A stretch of DNA of 64,000 bases from an uncultured Eubacteriales bacterium. GTDB lineage: Bacteria; Bacillota; Clostridia; Lachnospirales; Lachnospiraceae. The stretch's first letter is position 1. The number at the start of each line of letters is the position of its first letter. The notes beneath the pieces were generated by a model. It was given only the letters and a program-made list of their open reading frames with translations. It made no database searches and was not told the origin of the DNA. The stretch covers positions 62,001 to 126,000 of the forward strand of contig CASDTX010000046.1 of the NCBI GenBank assembly GCA_949283695.1, read 5' to 3'. Both the position numbers and the translations under genes were made by a program. Positions 1 through 8,017 of the stretch are shown in pieces.

Positions 1-211
1 AGATGTATTTTTCAACTACTTAAACGGAACAGACAAGTACGAAGGAAAATTCCAGGAGACAACATATACGCCGAATGCAGAGTGGCATGATATCTTCCTT
101 GAAGGACTTGACAATGTAAAGAACGGTTCTATGACTGTAGATGAGTATATCTCAGAAGTGGCGCCGAAGATGCAGGAATCTCTCGACGAGGCATGGGAGA
201 GTGTCGAGTAG
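1..211 (+). CDS. C-terminal end of a sugar ABC transporter substrate-binding protein (partial)
   Basis: The reading frame is open from the window edge to a TAG at 209-211. It encodes about 69 residues ending EAWESVE. The segment with TYTPNAEWHDIF and a helical tail (VDEYISEVAPKMQESLDEAW) looks like the last helices of a family 1 extracellular solute-binding protein. This fits its position just upstream of two MalF/MalG-type permease genes, the usual order for such importers. The substrate is not readable from this fragment. The downstream arabinan genes suggest arabinose or arabino-oligosaccharides, as for B. subtilis AraNPQ (inference). The start lies outside the window. Confidence 0.75.
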   Translation, partial: DVFFNYLNGTDKYEGKFQETTYTPNAEWHDIFLEGLDNVKNGSMTVDEYISEVAPKMQESLDEAWESVE

Positions 212-316
212 GGTTCATCCCTCTGACCAATGCAGTTTCAAGCGGAAAGCCCGGGGATTCCTGACGGTGTGCCGCCAGGATCCCGCAGAGGCTTTCCTCT
301 GTTTGGAGGTATATGT

Positions 317-1243
317 ATGAGTGAGACAGCTGTACGGCCTAAAAAGAAAAAAATGACGAAAGCGGAGTTTAAAGAGCACTGTTACGGTCTGGCGTTCGTG
401 TCGCCGCCGTTCATCGGATTCTGTCTGTTCATGGCATTCCCGATTGTTTTCGCTTTCATTGCCAGTCTGACGAAATGGAACGGTATGAACGATATGATGT
501 CCAATTTCATCGGTCTGGAGAACTATATGGATCTTCTTACGGATGAGAAGTTCTGGAAGGTCCTGTTAAATACAGTGATCTATATGATCGGGATTCCGAT
601 CGGAATGATACTGGCGCTGATTATCGCGGTGGGCATGAACCGTAAGATCCGCGGAATCAAAGTGCTGAGAACGATGTACTATGTGCCGGTTGTATCCTCG
701 CTTGTAGCGGTTGCAATCCTGTGGATGTGGGTATTCAACTACGATTACGGTCTGCTCAACAGCATTATCTCGGCGATTACGGGCGGACACGGACCGAACT
801 GGCTGGGAGATGAGTTCTGGGTGAAAGTATCCATGATTATCTTCATGGTCTGGAAAGGCCTTGGAGGATCCATCATCCTCTATCTGTCCGGTTTGCAGAG
901 CATACCGCGAGACTATTACGAGGCGGCGAAGATCGACGGGGCCAGCGGACTGAATCTGTTCCGTCACATTACCATCCCGCTTGTATCTCCGGTTACCTTC
1001 TATTTGCTGATCACAGGACTGATCGGCGGGTTCCAGGTATTTGTTGAAGTCCTTGTCATGGTACCGAACGGAGGTCTGAATTACAGCGCGGCTACCGTTG
1101 TATTCTACCTGTATGATAAGGCATTCGGAAACAACCAGATGGGCTACGGCTCGGCAATGGCGTTTATCCTTGCAATCTTCATCTTTATCGTCACGGCGAT
1201 CAACTTCAAGGTTGAGGATAAATGGGTGAAAACGATCGAGTAA
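317..1243 (+). CDS. Sugar ABC transporter permease, MalF/AraP type
   Basis: This 308-residue membrane protein has about six hydrophobic segments after a Lys-rich cytoplasmic N-terminus (RPKKKKMTKAEFK). The binding-protein-dependent permease motif EAAKIDGASGLNLFRHIT that contacts the ATPase is near residues 220-237. I chose ATG 317 because GGAGG at 305-309 lies 7 nt upstream. The frame stays open further upstream (to 230), but that extension is low-complexity and has no ribosome binding site. The gene lies between the binding-protein end and a second permease, so both permeases probably form one channel. No ATPase gene is nearby. CUT1 importers of this kind often share a distant MsmX-like ATPase (family knowledge). 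The arabino-oligosaccharide substrate is inferred from context. Confidence 0.88.
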   Translation: MSETAVRPKKKKMTKAEFKEHCYGLAFVSPPFIGFCLFMAFPIVFAFIASLTKWNGMNDMMSNFIGLENYMDLLTDEKFWKVLLNTVIYMIGIPIGMILALIIAVGMNRKIRGIKVLRTMYYVPVVSSLVAVAILWMWVFNYDYGLLNSIISAITGGHGPNWLGDEFWVKVSMIIFMVWKGLGGSIILYLSGLQSIPRDYYEAAKIDGASGLNLFRHITIPLVSPVTFYLLITGLIGGFQVFVEVLVMVPNGGLNYSAATVVFYLYDKAFGNNQMGYGSAMAFILAIFIFIVTAINFKVEDKWVKTIE

Positions 1244-1255
1244 GGGGGAGAAGAC

Positions 1256-2125
1256 ATGTCAAAGTTTGATGAAAAAAGCTCAGAAGTTAAGAGCACAAAA
1301 ACGAAAATTGCAGACTGTATCGTGTTTATCCTTCTGCTGATCGGCGCGATCGCCATGATCTTCCCGCTGATCTATATGGTGCTCAGCTCTTTCATGACGA
1401 AGAATCAGATCCTTTCTGCGAACTTCAGCATCATACCGGATCCGTGGAAGTTCGGTAAATATACGGAAGTACTCCAGAAACCGGAATTCTTAAGAGGTCT
1501 CAGAAACACGCTGATGGTTGCGGTTCCGGTCCTGCTGGTAGGAGGATTCACCTCTTCCCTGGCGGCATTCTCGTTCAGCAAGCTGAAATTCAGAGGCAAA
1601 GGCGGCATCTTCCTGGGGCTTCTGGCAACCATGATGATTCCTTTCGCGGTAGTGATGATCCCGCAGTATGTTATGTTTACGAAGATCGGCTGGACCAACA
1701 GCCTTCTTCCGCTGATCATACCGGGACTGTTCGGAAATGTAAGTATTATTTTCTTCCTGCGTCAGAATCTGTCAAGTATACCGGATTCGATTGTTGAGGC
1801 GGCCAAGATCGACGGCTGCGGGTATTTCAAGATGTATTACAGCATTTTCCTGCCGCTGATGAAGGGCGCCCTGATGACACAGATCATCCTGTGGTTCATG
1901 GGGATCTGGAATGATTATCTTGCACCCACGATTTTCATTCAGAATGAAGAGTGGTTTACCCTGCAGGTGGTGATCCGTTCCTTTAACGCGTACTACGCGG
2001 TCAACAGTGATTATCCGCTGATCATGGCCGCATCGGTGCTGGCAATCCTGCCTACGCTGCTTTTGTTCTTCTTCTTCCAGAGGTACATTATCGAGTCTAT
2101 GGCAGTGTCCGGCATCAAGGGTTAG
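1256..2125 (+). CDS. Sugar ABC transporter permease, MalG/AraQ type
   Basis: This 289-residue protein has about six transmembrane segments and the EAA loop motif EAAKIDGCGYFKMYYSIFLP, the hallmark of MalG-type permeases. It starts 12 nt after the first permease gene, with a GGGGGAG ribosome binding site. It probably forms the heterodimeric channel with that protein. The end is followed after only 4 nt by a GH43 gene, so import and intracellular hydrolysis appear to be co-transcribed. The sugar specificity is an inference from the neighbouring arabinanase and arabinofuranosidase genes. Confidence 0.88.
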   Translation: MSKFDEKSSEVKSTKTKIADCIVFILLLIGAIAMIFPLIYMVLSSFMTKNQILSANFSIIPDPWKFGKYTEVLQKPEFLRGLRNTLMVAVPVLLVGGFTSSLAAFSFSKLKFRGKGGIFLGLLATMMIPFAVVMIPQYVMFTKIGWTNSLLPLIIPGLFGNVSIIFFLRQNLSSIPDSIVEAAKIDGCGYFKMYYSIFLPLMKGALMTQIILWFMGIWNDYLAPTIFIQNEEWFTLQVVIRSFNAYYAVNSDYPLIMAASVLAILPTLLLFFFFQRYIIESMAVSGIKG

Positions 2126-2129
2126 TCTT

Positions 2130-3479
2130 ATGGATGAAAACGGAATACTGAGGCTGAATGACTGCAATGCAGAGAGAAACCCTGCGGCATGGTCGCATGA
2201 CCCGTCGATGATGTGGGATCCGGCGTCCGGGAGGTACTATTCCTACAGTACGGATGTGTACCGCCCGGAAGCAGGGCTTGACAGCCGGATCGGGATACCG
2301 GTCCGAAGCTCGGCAGATCTGGTACATTTTCAATATGAAGGAACCGTGCTGTCAGAGGCGGCTGTCAGGGAGGGGCGCGATAACGGAGCCTATCCTGATA
2401 CGAAAGAGTTCTGGGCCCCATACACAGAGTATGTGCAGGGCGAATACCGTATGTATTACTCGGCAACACGGGCATTCGGCAGTTCAGAATCACGGATCTG
2501 GCTGGCTGTCTCTGACAGTCCGCTGGGTCCTTTTGAAAATCGTGGAGTCGCGGCAGATACATGGGGAACAGAGGATACGGATCCCAATGCGATTGACGCC
2601 CATGTGATCTGGCAGGAAGAAAGAAGCTGGCTTGTATATGGATCTTTCTTCGGCGGGATCTATCTGAAAGAGCTGGACAGCAGAAGCGGTCTTGCGAAAT
2701 GCGGGGATCCGCGGGAACTGGGGATCTGCATTTCCCGGGCGCGCAGAGGCACCCTGCCGGACGGTCCGGAAGGAGCGGCGGTGATGTACTGCCCGGAAGA
2801 AGACTGGTATTACCTGTTTCAGTCTTATGGATGGCTGGGAGATGGCTATGATATCCGCGTGGGAAGAAGCCGGTCTGTGTGCGGGCCTTACCGTGACATG
2901 GAAGGGAAAAGCCTTGTGGAAGAATCACGGGGCGTGAAGCTGGCCGGGAGCTATTGTTTCCGGGCAGACAGACCCAGGGTGCTGACCGGAGACGGCGGAT
3001 GGAAGCAGGGCTGGAAGTGGGGCGGCCTGCGGGGGCCGGGGCACGGAGTGCCTTTCTTTGATCCGGTTACCCGCAGATGGTTCTTCGTTCATCATATCCG
3101 TGACGGAGCTCTGGTAAATAGGATTCACGACGAAAAGGAGGGGCGGGACAGCTATCAGATCCATTATATGATGGTACGTCCGATGTTCTTTCAGAACGGC
3201 TGGCCGGTACTCAGCCCGGAGCCATACCAAGGGGAGATACCTGAGCCGGTTTCCCCGATGGAGGCGGAAGGGCAGTGGGAGCTGATCGTTTTTGACGAGG
3301 CAGACAATCAGATGAAGACTGCGGTTTCCCTCAGACTGACAGCAGACAGTGAATATCTGAAGAACGGAGTGATCTTCCGGAGCCGCGATTTCGAGAATGG
3401 GGGAGAAACGCTGTGTGTCTGTGGATTTCGCAATTCCGGTCTTGCATATTGGGGAAAATTCCTGTACAATGTTGTTTAG
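2130..3479 (+). CDS. Glycoside hydrolase family 43, cytoplasmic arabinanase/arabinosidase type
   Basis: The 449-residue protein has no signal peptide, so it should act inside the cell on imported oligosaccharides. GH43 features are the N-terminal WSHDPSMMWD motif, with the presumed catalytic base Asp24, the EFWAP segment, TDPNAIDAHV and WLVYGSFFGGIYLKE. The same blocks occur in the secreted paralogue at 4583-6052, where the order is [26 protein letters not shown] and [14 protein letters not shown]. The last 75 or so residues appear to be the beta-barrel C-terminal domain common in endo-arabinanase-like GH43 proteins. ATG 2130 follows the permease stop by 4 nt, with a modest AAGGG site. Exact specificity, endo- or exo-1,5-arabinanase, cannot be settled from sequence. 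Confidence 0.85.
   Translation: MDENGILRLNDCNAERNPAAWSHDPSMMWDPASGRYYSYSTDVYRPEAGLDSRIGIPVRSSADLVHFQYEGTVLSEAAVREGRDNGAYPDTKEFWAPYTEYVQGEYRMYYSATRAFGSSESRIWLAVSDSPLGPFENRGVAADTWGTEDTDPNAIDAHVIWQEERSWLVYGSFFGGIYLKELDSRSGLAKCGDPRELGICISRARRGTLPDGPEGAAVMYCPEEDWYYLFQSYGWLGDGYDIRVGRSRSVCGPYRDMEGKSLVEESRGVKLAGSYCFRADRPRVLTGDGGWKQGWKWGGLRGPGHGVPFFDPVTRRWFFVHHIRDGALVNRIHDEKEGRDSYQIHYMMVRPMFFQNGWPVLSPEPYQGEIPEPVSPMEAEGQWELIVFDEADNQMKTAVSLRLTADSEYLKNGVIFRSRDFENGGETLCVCGFRNSGLAYWGKFLYNVV
3442..3470 (+). promoter_or_regulatory. Sigma-A promoter for the ArsR-type regulator gene
   Basis: TTGCAT (3442-3447), a 17-bp spacer and TACAAT (3465-3470) form a good sigma-A promoter. It lies inside the 3' end of the GH43 gene and points at the regulator that starts at 3525, so the regulator can be transcribed separately from the transporter genes. 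Confidence 0.6.
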
Positions 3480-3488
3480 AAAAGTCTA

Positions 3489-3507
3489 AAATGTTTGAGA
3501 AACATTT
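3489..3507. promoter_or_regulatory. Palindromic operator candidate upstream of the ArsR-type regulator
   Basis: AAATGTTTGAGAAACATTT is a perfect inverted repeat of 8-bp arms with a 3-bp centre. It starts 18 bp after the -10 box of the promoter at 3442-3470 and 18 bp before the regulator start codon. The position is ideal for repression by the regulator itself (inference). No second copy was noticed by eye upstream of the GH43 lipoprotein gene. Confidence 0.55.
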
Positions 3508-3524
3508 GCAGACAGGAGAAAACA

Positions 3525-4448
3525 ATGTTACACATAAAGAATTTAGACGAAGGGCTTGAACTGTTTAAAGCACTTGGCTCCGAGCTGCGGATTAACGTCG
3601 TCAAGCTTCTTCTGGAAAACCGTGAAATGAATATGAATGAGATCGCTTCCAGCCTGGGGGTGACCAATGGAGCGCTGACAAGCCACATCAGGAAGCTGGA
3701 GGAGAGCGGTGTCATCAAAGTGGTCACCGAGCACGGCGGACATGGGAATCAGAAGATGTGCCGCGTGGCAGTGGACAAGATTCTGATCGACGTCGAGGCG
3801 GATGAGGCGGAAGAAGATAAGAATATCTACAATACAGAGGTACGGGTGGGACATTATTCTGATTATGAAGTCTATCCGACCTGTGGACTGGCGACGGACC
3901 GGGCGATCGTCGGGGAAGTAGACGACCCCAGATACTTCGCTCATCCGGACCGGATCAATGCAGGGATTCTCTGGTTTACAAAGGGGTATATCGAATACAT
4001 TATCCCCAATCTTCTGCCCAGTGCGACGAAGATCAATCAGATTACACTGTCACTGGAGATCAGCTCCGAAGCGCCGGGCGTGAACAGCGACTGGCCCTCA
4101 GATATCTCTTTCTACCTCAATGACAGGAAGCTGGGAACATGGACCAGCCCCGGAGATTACGGCGATGTGCGCGGAATCTTCACGCCGGACTGGTGGTTCC
4201 CGAACTGGAACCAGTACGGTCTTCTGAAGATGATTGTCGTGAACAGGAAGGGGACGTTTGTGGACGGGCTGAAGATCTCGGACGTGAATATCAAGGAGTT
4301 CAATCTGGACTACAAGAGCACGATCCGGTTCAAGTTCCAGATCGAGGAGGACGCCAGAAATATCGGCGGTCTGACCATATTCGGAAACGGGTTCGGAAAC
4401 TATAATCAGGACATCAAGGTGCGGATTGCCTACAGTCCGATGGATTAG
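3525..4448 (+). CDS. ArsR-type winged-helix regulator with a long beta-rich sensor domain
   Basis: The protein is 307 residues, about three times a normal ArsR repressor. Residues 8-90 form an ArsR-like winged helix (LFKALGSELRINVVKLLL, then NEIASSLGVTNGALTSHIRKLEESGVIKV). No metal-binding Cys pair of the classic ArsR type is seen. After an acidic linker, residues 105-305 look like a beta-sandwich with many aromatics, notably PDWWFPNWNQYG near 221-232, which could be a sugar-binding face (inference). ATG 3525 has AGGAG 6 nt upstream. A TTG at 3495 in the same frame lies inside the operator and is less likely. The gene lies between two GH43 genes, so it probably senses arabinan-derived sugars. 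I cannot name an ortholog. Confidence 0.82.
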   Translation: MLHIKNLDEGLELFKALGSELRINVVKLLLENREMNMNEIASSLGVTNGALTSHIRKLEESGVIKVVTEHGGHGNQKMCRVAVDKILIDVEADEAEEDKNIYNTEVRVGHYSDYEVYPTCGLATDRAIVGEVDDPRYFAHPDRINAGILWFTKGYIEYIIPNLLPSATKINQITLSLEISSEAPGVNSDWPSDISFYLNDRKLGTWTSPGDYGDVRGIFTPDWWFPNWNQYGLLKMIVVNRKGTFVDGLKISDVNIKEFNLDYKSTIRFKFQIEEDARNIGGLTIFGNGFGNYNQDIKVRIAYSPMD

Positions 4449-4460
4449 AAACTGAAAAAG

Positions 4461-4510
4461 AGCGGCTCAGGACTGCCGGATCAGCCGGCGGTTTTGAGCT
4501 GTTTTCTTTT
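4461..4510 (+). terminator. Probable rho-independent terminator after the ArsR-type gene
   Basis: An outer pairing (CGGCTCA with TGAGCTG, one G-T pair) encloses a GC-rich inner hairpin (GCCGG with CCGGC) and is followed by TTTTCTTTT. It separates the regulator from the GH43 lipoprotein gene. Confidence 0.5.
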
Positions 4511-4518
4511 ACAAGCGC

Positions 4519-4559
4519 AGCAGTTCAGCCTGCTTATCTCTGATGGCTGAAGGGCTGCT
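4519..4559. repeat. Minimal hairpin resembling the ends of the CAGTTCAG repeat family
   Basis: AGCAGTTCAGCC (4519-4530) and GGCTGAAGGGCTGCT (4545-4559) are near-perfect inverted arms. They match the terminal sequences of the longer repeats at 32005-32167 and 55873-56035, but the internal part is missing. It may be a deleted copy of the family or an unrelated hairpin. Confidence 0.4.
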
Positions 4560-4582
4560 TACAGACAAATGGAGGAAAAAGA

Positions 4583-6052
4583 TTGAAGAAAGTAATCACT
4601 TCAGGCACTGCGCTGCTGTGCTGCGCACTTCTGACCGCGTGTTCCGCGGGGCAGGAGAAGCTTAAGGCGGATACTCCGATAGAATATACGTTTGAGGAAG
4701 TGTCGGTGCATGACCCTTCTGTCGTAGAAGGAGAGGACGGGGCCTGGTATATCTTCGGATCTCATCTGGCTGTGGCGAAGACGGAAGATCTGATGAACTG
4801 GACTTATGTCAATCAAGGTGTGAAAAATGACAATGAAGTGATCCCGGATGTTTATTCCGCGATGAAAGACGCCTTTGAGTGGTCCCACAGCAATACATTC
4901 TGGGCCCCGGACGTGGCGAAACTGAACGATGGGAAATACCATCTCTATTACTGCAACTGTCAGGGCGACGAGCCGGTATCCTGTCTGGGCACCGCAGTTT
5001 CCGACCGTGTGGCAGGTCCTTATGTGAATGAGGGACTGATGCTGAAATCAGGAATGCCGGCCTCTGAGGATGATGAGGACGGGAACCTGTATCAGGCGAC
5101 CGTGGACCCGAATACCGTAGATCCGGCCGTGTTCTATGACGCGGAGGGCAGGCTGTGGATGGTGTACGGGTCCTACTCCGGAGGAATCTTCATCAAGGAA
5201 ATGGACCCACAGACCGGACTGCCGCTGGAGAGTGGATACGGGGAGAAGCTGCTTGGAGGAAATCACCTGAGAATCGAAGCACCATACATTATCTATAATG
5301 AAGAAACAGGGTATTATTACATGTTCCTGTCTTTCGGCGGGCTGGATTCCGACGGCGGTTATAATGTCCGCGTGTGCCGGTCCGAGAACCCGGACGGGCC
5401 CTACGTGGACTCCATGGGACAGGAGATGACGGACTGCAAAGGCGCGGCGGGATCTTATTTCAGCGACGCTACGGCAGAACTGTACGGGACCAAGCTGATG
5501 GGCGGTTATAAGTTCACCTGGAAGGAAGGGGAAGAAGGAGAAGACCGGATCGGTTATCTCTCGCCCGGACATAATTCCTGTCTGTACCAGGAAGAATCCG
5601 GCAAATACTTTATCATCTATCACACCAGATTCGAGAGCAGCGGGGAAGAGCATCAGGTCAGAGTCCATCAGATGTTCTTCAATGAAGACGGCTGGCCGGT
5701 GATCGCGCCCTACCGCTATACGGAAGAGTCGCTTGCGCCAGTGGCAGAAGCAGATGTGACCGGTACCTACAAATATATCAATCACGGGCGGGATATTTCC
5801 GCGGAGTTGAAAGAGTCGGAGGAAATCGTGCTGGAGAAGAATGGAGATGTGACCGGCGCGGCGGAGGGGACGTGGAGCCTGTCCGGTGAGAACAGCATCA
5901 CGCTTACCATTGACGGAGACAGTTATCAGGGCGTGTTCTTAAAACAGTGGGATGAAGACGGGAAGAAGTACGTGATGACATTTACCGCTCTGTGCAGTGA
6001 GACAGGGACAGCGGTATGGGGCAGCGGACTGAACGCTTTATCAGAAGAATAG
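4583..6052 (+). CDS. GH43 lipoprotein, extracellular arabinan endo-1,5-alpha-L-arabinosidase type
   Basis: This 489-residue protein has a lipoprotein signal ending in LLTAC, with Cys20 as the lipidated residue, so it is anchored on the outer face of the membrane. GH43 blocks follow: VHDPSVVEG with presumed base Asp44, [37 protein letters not shown] and LRIEAPYII, whose Glu is the likely general acid. About 95 C-terminal residues (from GTYKYINHG) form the beta-barrel domain typical of secreted arabinanases. Translation starts at TTG 4583 with GGAGG 7 nt upstream. No in-frame ATG fits the signal peptide. It is a paralogue of the cytoplasmic GH43 at 2130 and probably makes the oligosaccharides imported by the ABC system. 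Confidence 0.88.
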   Translation: MKKVITSGTALLCCALLTACSAGQEKLKADTPIEYTFEEVSVHDPSVVEGEDGAWYIFGSHLAVAKTEDLMNWTYVNQGVKNDNEVIPDVYSAMKDAFEWSHSNTFWAPDVAKLNDGKYHLYYCNCQGDEPVSCLGTAVSDRVAGPYVNEGLMLKSGMPASEDDEDGNLYQATVDPNTVDPAVFYDAEGRLWMVYGSYSGGIFIKEMDPQTGLPLESGYGEKLLGGNHLRIEAPYIIYNEETGYYYMFLSFGGLDSDGGYNVRVCRSENPDGPYVDSMGQEMTDCKGAAGSYFSDATAELYGTKLMGGYKFTWKEGEEGEDRIGYLSPGHNSCLYQEESGKYFIIYHTRFESSGEEHQVRVHQMFFNEDGWPVIAPYRYTEESLAPVAEADVTGTYKYINHGRDISAELKESEEIVLEKNGDVTGAAEGTWSLSGENSITLTIDGDSYQGVFLKQWDEDGKKYVMTFTALCSETGTAVWGSGLNALSEE

Positions 6053-6074
6053 GGAAGAATCAGGAGGAGACAAC

Positions 6075-7583
6075 ATGGCTAGATTAGTGATCAACCCAAA
6101 GAGAAAGAAGAGCAAAATTCATAAGGAAATCTACGGACACTTTTCAGAGCACCTTGGAAGGTGCATCTACGGAGGCATTTATGTGGGCGAAGACTCTCCC
6201 ATCGAAAATGTAAACGGAATGCGTACGGATGTCGTTGAGGCTCTGAAGGAAATCCGGGTTCCTGTGCTGCGTTGGCCGGGCGGATGCTTCGCGGACGAAT
6301 ACCACTGGAGAGACGGTGTGGGACCGAAGGAGCAGAGAAAGAAGATTATCAACACAAACTGGGGCGGTGTTGTGGAAGACAACAGCTTCGGAACCCATGA
6401 ATATTTCGAACTGTGCCGGCAGCTGGGCTGTGAGACTTATGTGAACGGCAACCTGGGAAGCGGCACGGTGCGCGAAATGTCTGAGTGGGTAGAGTATATG
6501 ACCTTTGACGGGGTATCCCCTATGGCACAGCTCCGCGCGGAGAACGGAAGTGAACATGCCTGGAAGCTGGATTATTTCGGCGTGGGCAACGAGAACTGGG
6601 GATGCGGCGGCAATATGAACCCGGATTATTATGCCAACGAATACCGGAGATATCAGACCTTTGTCCGGGATTATCAGAAAGGCCATAAGATCCAGAAGGT
6701 GTGCTGCGGTCCGAACGTGGATGACTATGAGTGGACGCGTGAGGTTCTCTCCACCTGCTTCCGCCATTCTGCGGGATCAGACAGAGGCTTCATGGACGGG
6801 CTTTCGCTTCATTACTATGTGCATCCGGAAGGCTGGGAGATCAAGGGCAGTGCCACGGAGTTTGATGAAACGGTGTGGTACAAGACATTGAATAAAGCGG
6901 TGTATATGGATGAGCTGATCCGCCGTCACGGGGCGATTATGGATGAGTTCGACCCGGAGAAAAAAATCGCCATGATCGTGGACGAGTGGGGCAACTGGTT
7001 CACCTGTGAGCCGGGGACGAATCCGGGATTCCTCTATCAGCAGAATACGATGAGAGACGCGCTTGTTGCGGGAATTACGCTCAATATATTCAACCGGCAC
7101 AGCGACCGGGTGCGGATGGCCAATCTTGCGCAGATCGTGAATGTGCTTCAGGCAGTCATTCTCACCGAGGGCGACCAGATGATCAAGACGCCGACCTACC
7201 ATGTATTTAACATGTATAAGTATCATCAGGACGCGGATCTGGTGGACAGCCATATGGAGACGGAGATGATCGGGCCGGAGGAATGGCGTGTGCCGAATCT
7301 GACGGAGTCGGTATCTGTGGATCAGGACGGAATCCTGCATCTGACCGTGACGAACCTGTCAGCGGATGAGGCGTATGATGTGGATGCGCTGCTCGTAGAC
7401 ACTGCGGTGTCGGAGGTGACAGGGGAGATCCTGGTCAATGAGATGCATGCCATGAATACGTTTGAGAATCCGGAGAATGTCACAGTAAGTAAGTTTGACG
7501 GTGCGGCGATCACAGAACACGGGCTGAAATTCACGATGCCTGCCTGCAGTGTGCTGCACCTGGCAGTGAAGACGGAAGCGTAA
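6075..7583 (+). CDS. abfA: Alpha-L-arabinofuranosidase, GH51
   Basis: This 502-residue cytoplasmic enzyme releases arabinose from the ends and side chains of arabino-oligosaccharides. The GH51 signatures are clear: [13 protein letters not shown] near the N-terminus, [20 protein letters not shown], the acid/base Glu173 in GNENWG and the nucleophile Glu304 in DEWGNWF. The length matches family members such as B. subtilis AbfA. There is no signal peptide. It starts 22 nt after the GH43 lipoprotein stop, with an AGGAGG-like site, so the two are probably co-transcribed. The C-terminal beta-sandwich ends in the usual [10 protein letters not shown] pattern. Confidence 0.96.
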   Translation: MARLVINPKRKKSKIHKEIYGHFSEHLGRCIYGGIYVGEDSPIENVNGMRTDVVEALKEIRVPVLRWPGGCFADEYHWRDGVGPKEQRKKIINTNWGGVVEDNSFGTHEYFELCRQLGCETYVNGNLGSGTVREMSEWVEYMTFDGVSPMAQLRAENGSEHAWKLDYFGVGNENWGCGGNMNPDYYANEYRRYQTFVRDYQKGHKIQKVCCGPNVDDYEWTREVLSTCFRHSAGSDRGFMDGLSLHYYVHPEGWEIKGSATEFDETVWYKTLNKAVYMDELIRRHGAIMDEFDPEKKIAMIVDEWGNWFTCEPGTNPGFLYQQNTMRDALVAGITLNIFNRHSDRVRMANLAQIVNVLQAVILTEGDQMIKTPTYHVFNMYKYHQDADLVDSHMETEMIGPEEWRVPNLTESVSVDQDGILHLTVTNLSADEAYDVDALLVDTAVSEVTGEILVNEMHAMNTFENPENVTVSKFDGAAITEHGLKFTMPACSVLHLAVKTEA

Positions 7584-7600
7584 GCGGACGGGAGTGCGGG

Positions 7601-7855
7601 ATGGAACAGCGGATCTGCAGAAAGTGTCTGCTCCGGGACCTGCCGGAGGGAGAATATTTTCAGAATATGTATCTCTATATCCGGAATCTTCCGGAGGATG
7701 AGAAGGCGCCGGATGAGGAGTATGAAAGACGGCTTTCGATCTGCAGGGAGTGCGGGCGGCTGATGAATGGAATGTGCACGGAGTGCGGATGTTTCGTTGA
7801 GATGCGCGCCGCACTTGCCGTGCGCCGCTGTCCTCTGCCGGAGAAGAAGTGGTAA
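7601..7855 (+). CDS. Small Cys-rich protein, probably DUF6171-like
   Basis: This 84-residue protein has CRKC at the start, CREC in the middle and CTECGC near the end, with another Cys near the C-terminus. The pattern suggests one or two zinc sites. It starts 17 nt after abfA on the same strand and ends before the araR promoter, so it belongs to the abfA transcript. I recall similar small proteins under DUF6171 in Lachnospiraceae, but the family name is from memory. No function can be assigned. The ORF does not overlap its neighbours and has an ATG, though its ribosome binding site (GGGAGTGCGGG) is not strong. Confidence 0.65.
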   Translation: MEQRICRKCLLRDLPEGEYFQNMYLYIRNLPEDEKAPDEEYERRLSICRECGRLMNGMCTECGCFVEMRAALAVRRCPLPEKKW

Positions 7856-7868
7856 ACGGAAAAACGCG

Positions 7869-7912
7869 AGAAGTTGTATTGTAAAATAACGAAACAGAGC
7901 AATACAACTTCT
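7869..7912. terminator. 13-bp inverted repeat: terminator of the abfA transcript and/or AraR operator
   Basis: AGAAGTTGTATTG (7869-7881) and CAATACAACTTCT (7900-7912) pair perfectly around an 18-nt loop, followed by TATTTTCTT. It can act as an AT-rich terminator. The half-site TTGTATTG recurs in the araR promoter at 7958-7965, where TTGTAT is also the -35 box, so an operator role for AraR is possible. Confidence 0.5.
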
Positions 7913-7957
7913 TATTTTCTTCCAAAAATCACTTGTAATATTTAGAAAATATGCGAA

Positions 7958-7986
7958 TTGTATTGAAAGTTGTTATGCTGTATAGT
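7958..7986 (+). promoter_or_regulatory. Sigma-A promoter of araR-araD-araA
   Basis: TTGTAT (7958-7963), a 17-bp spacer and TATAGT (7981-7986) form a well-spaced promoter 31 bp upstream of the araR start. The -35 region repeats the half-site of the nearby inverted repeat. Confidence 0.65.
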
Positions 7987-8017
7987 TAAATGCAGGATGG
8001 GGAAAGGGGGCTGATCT

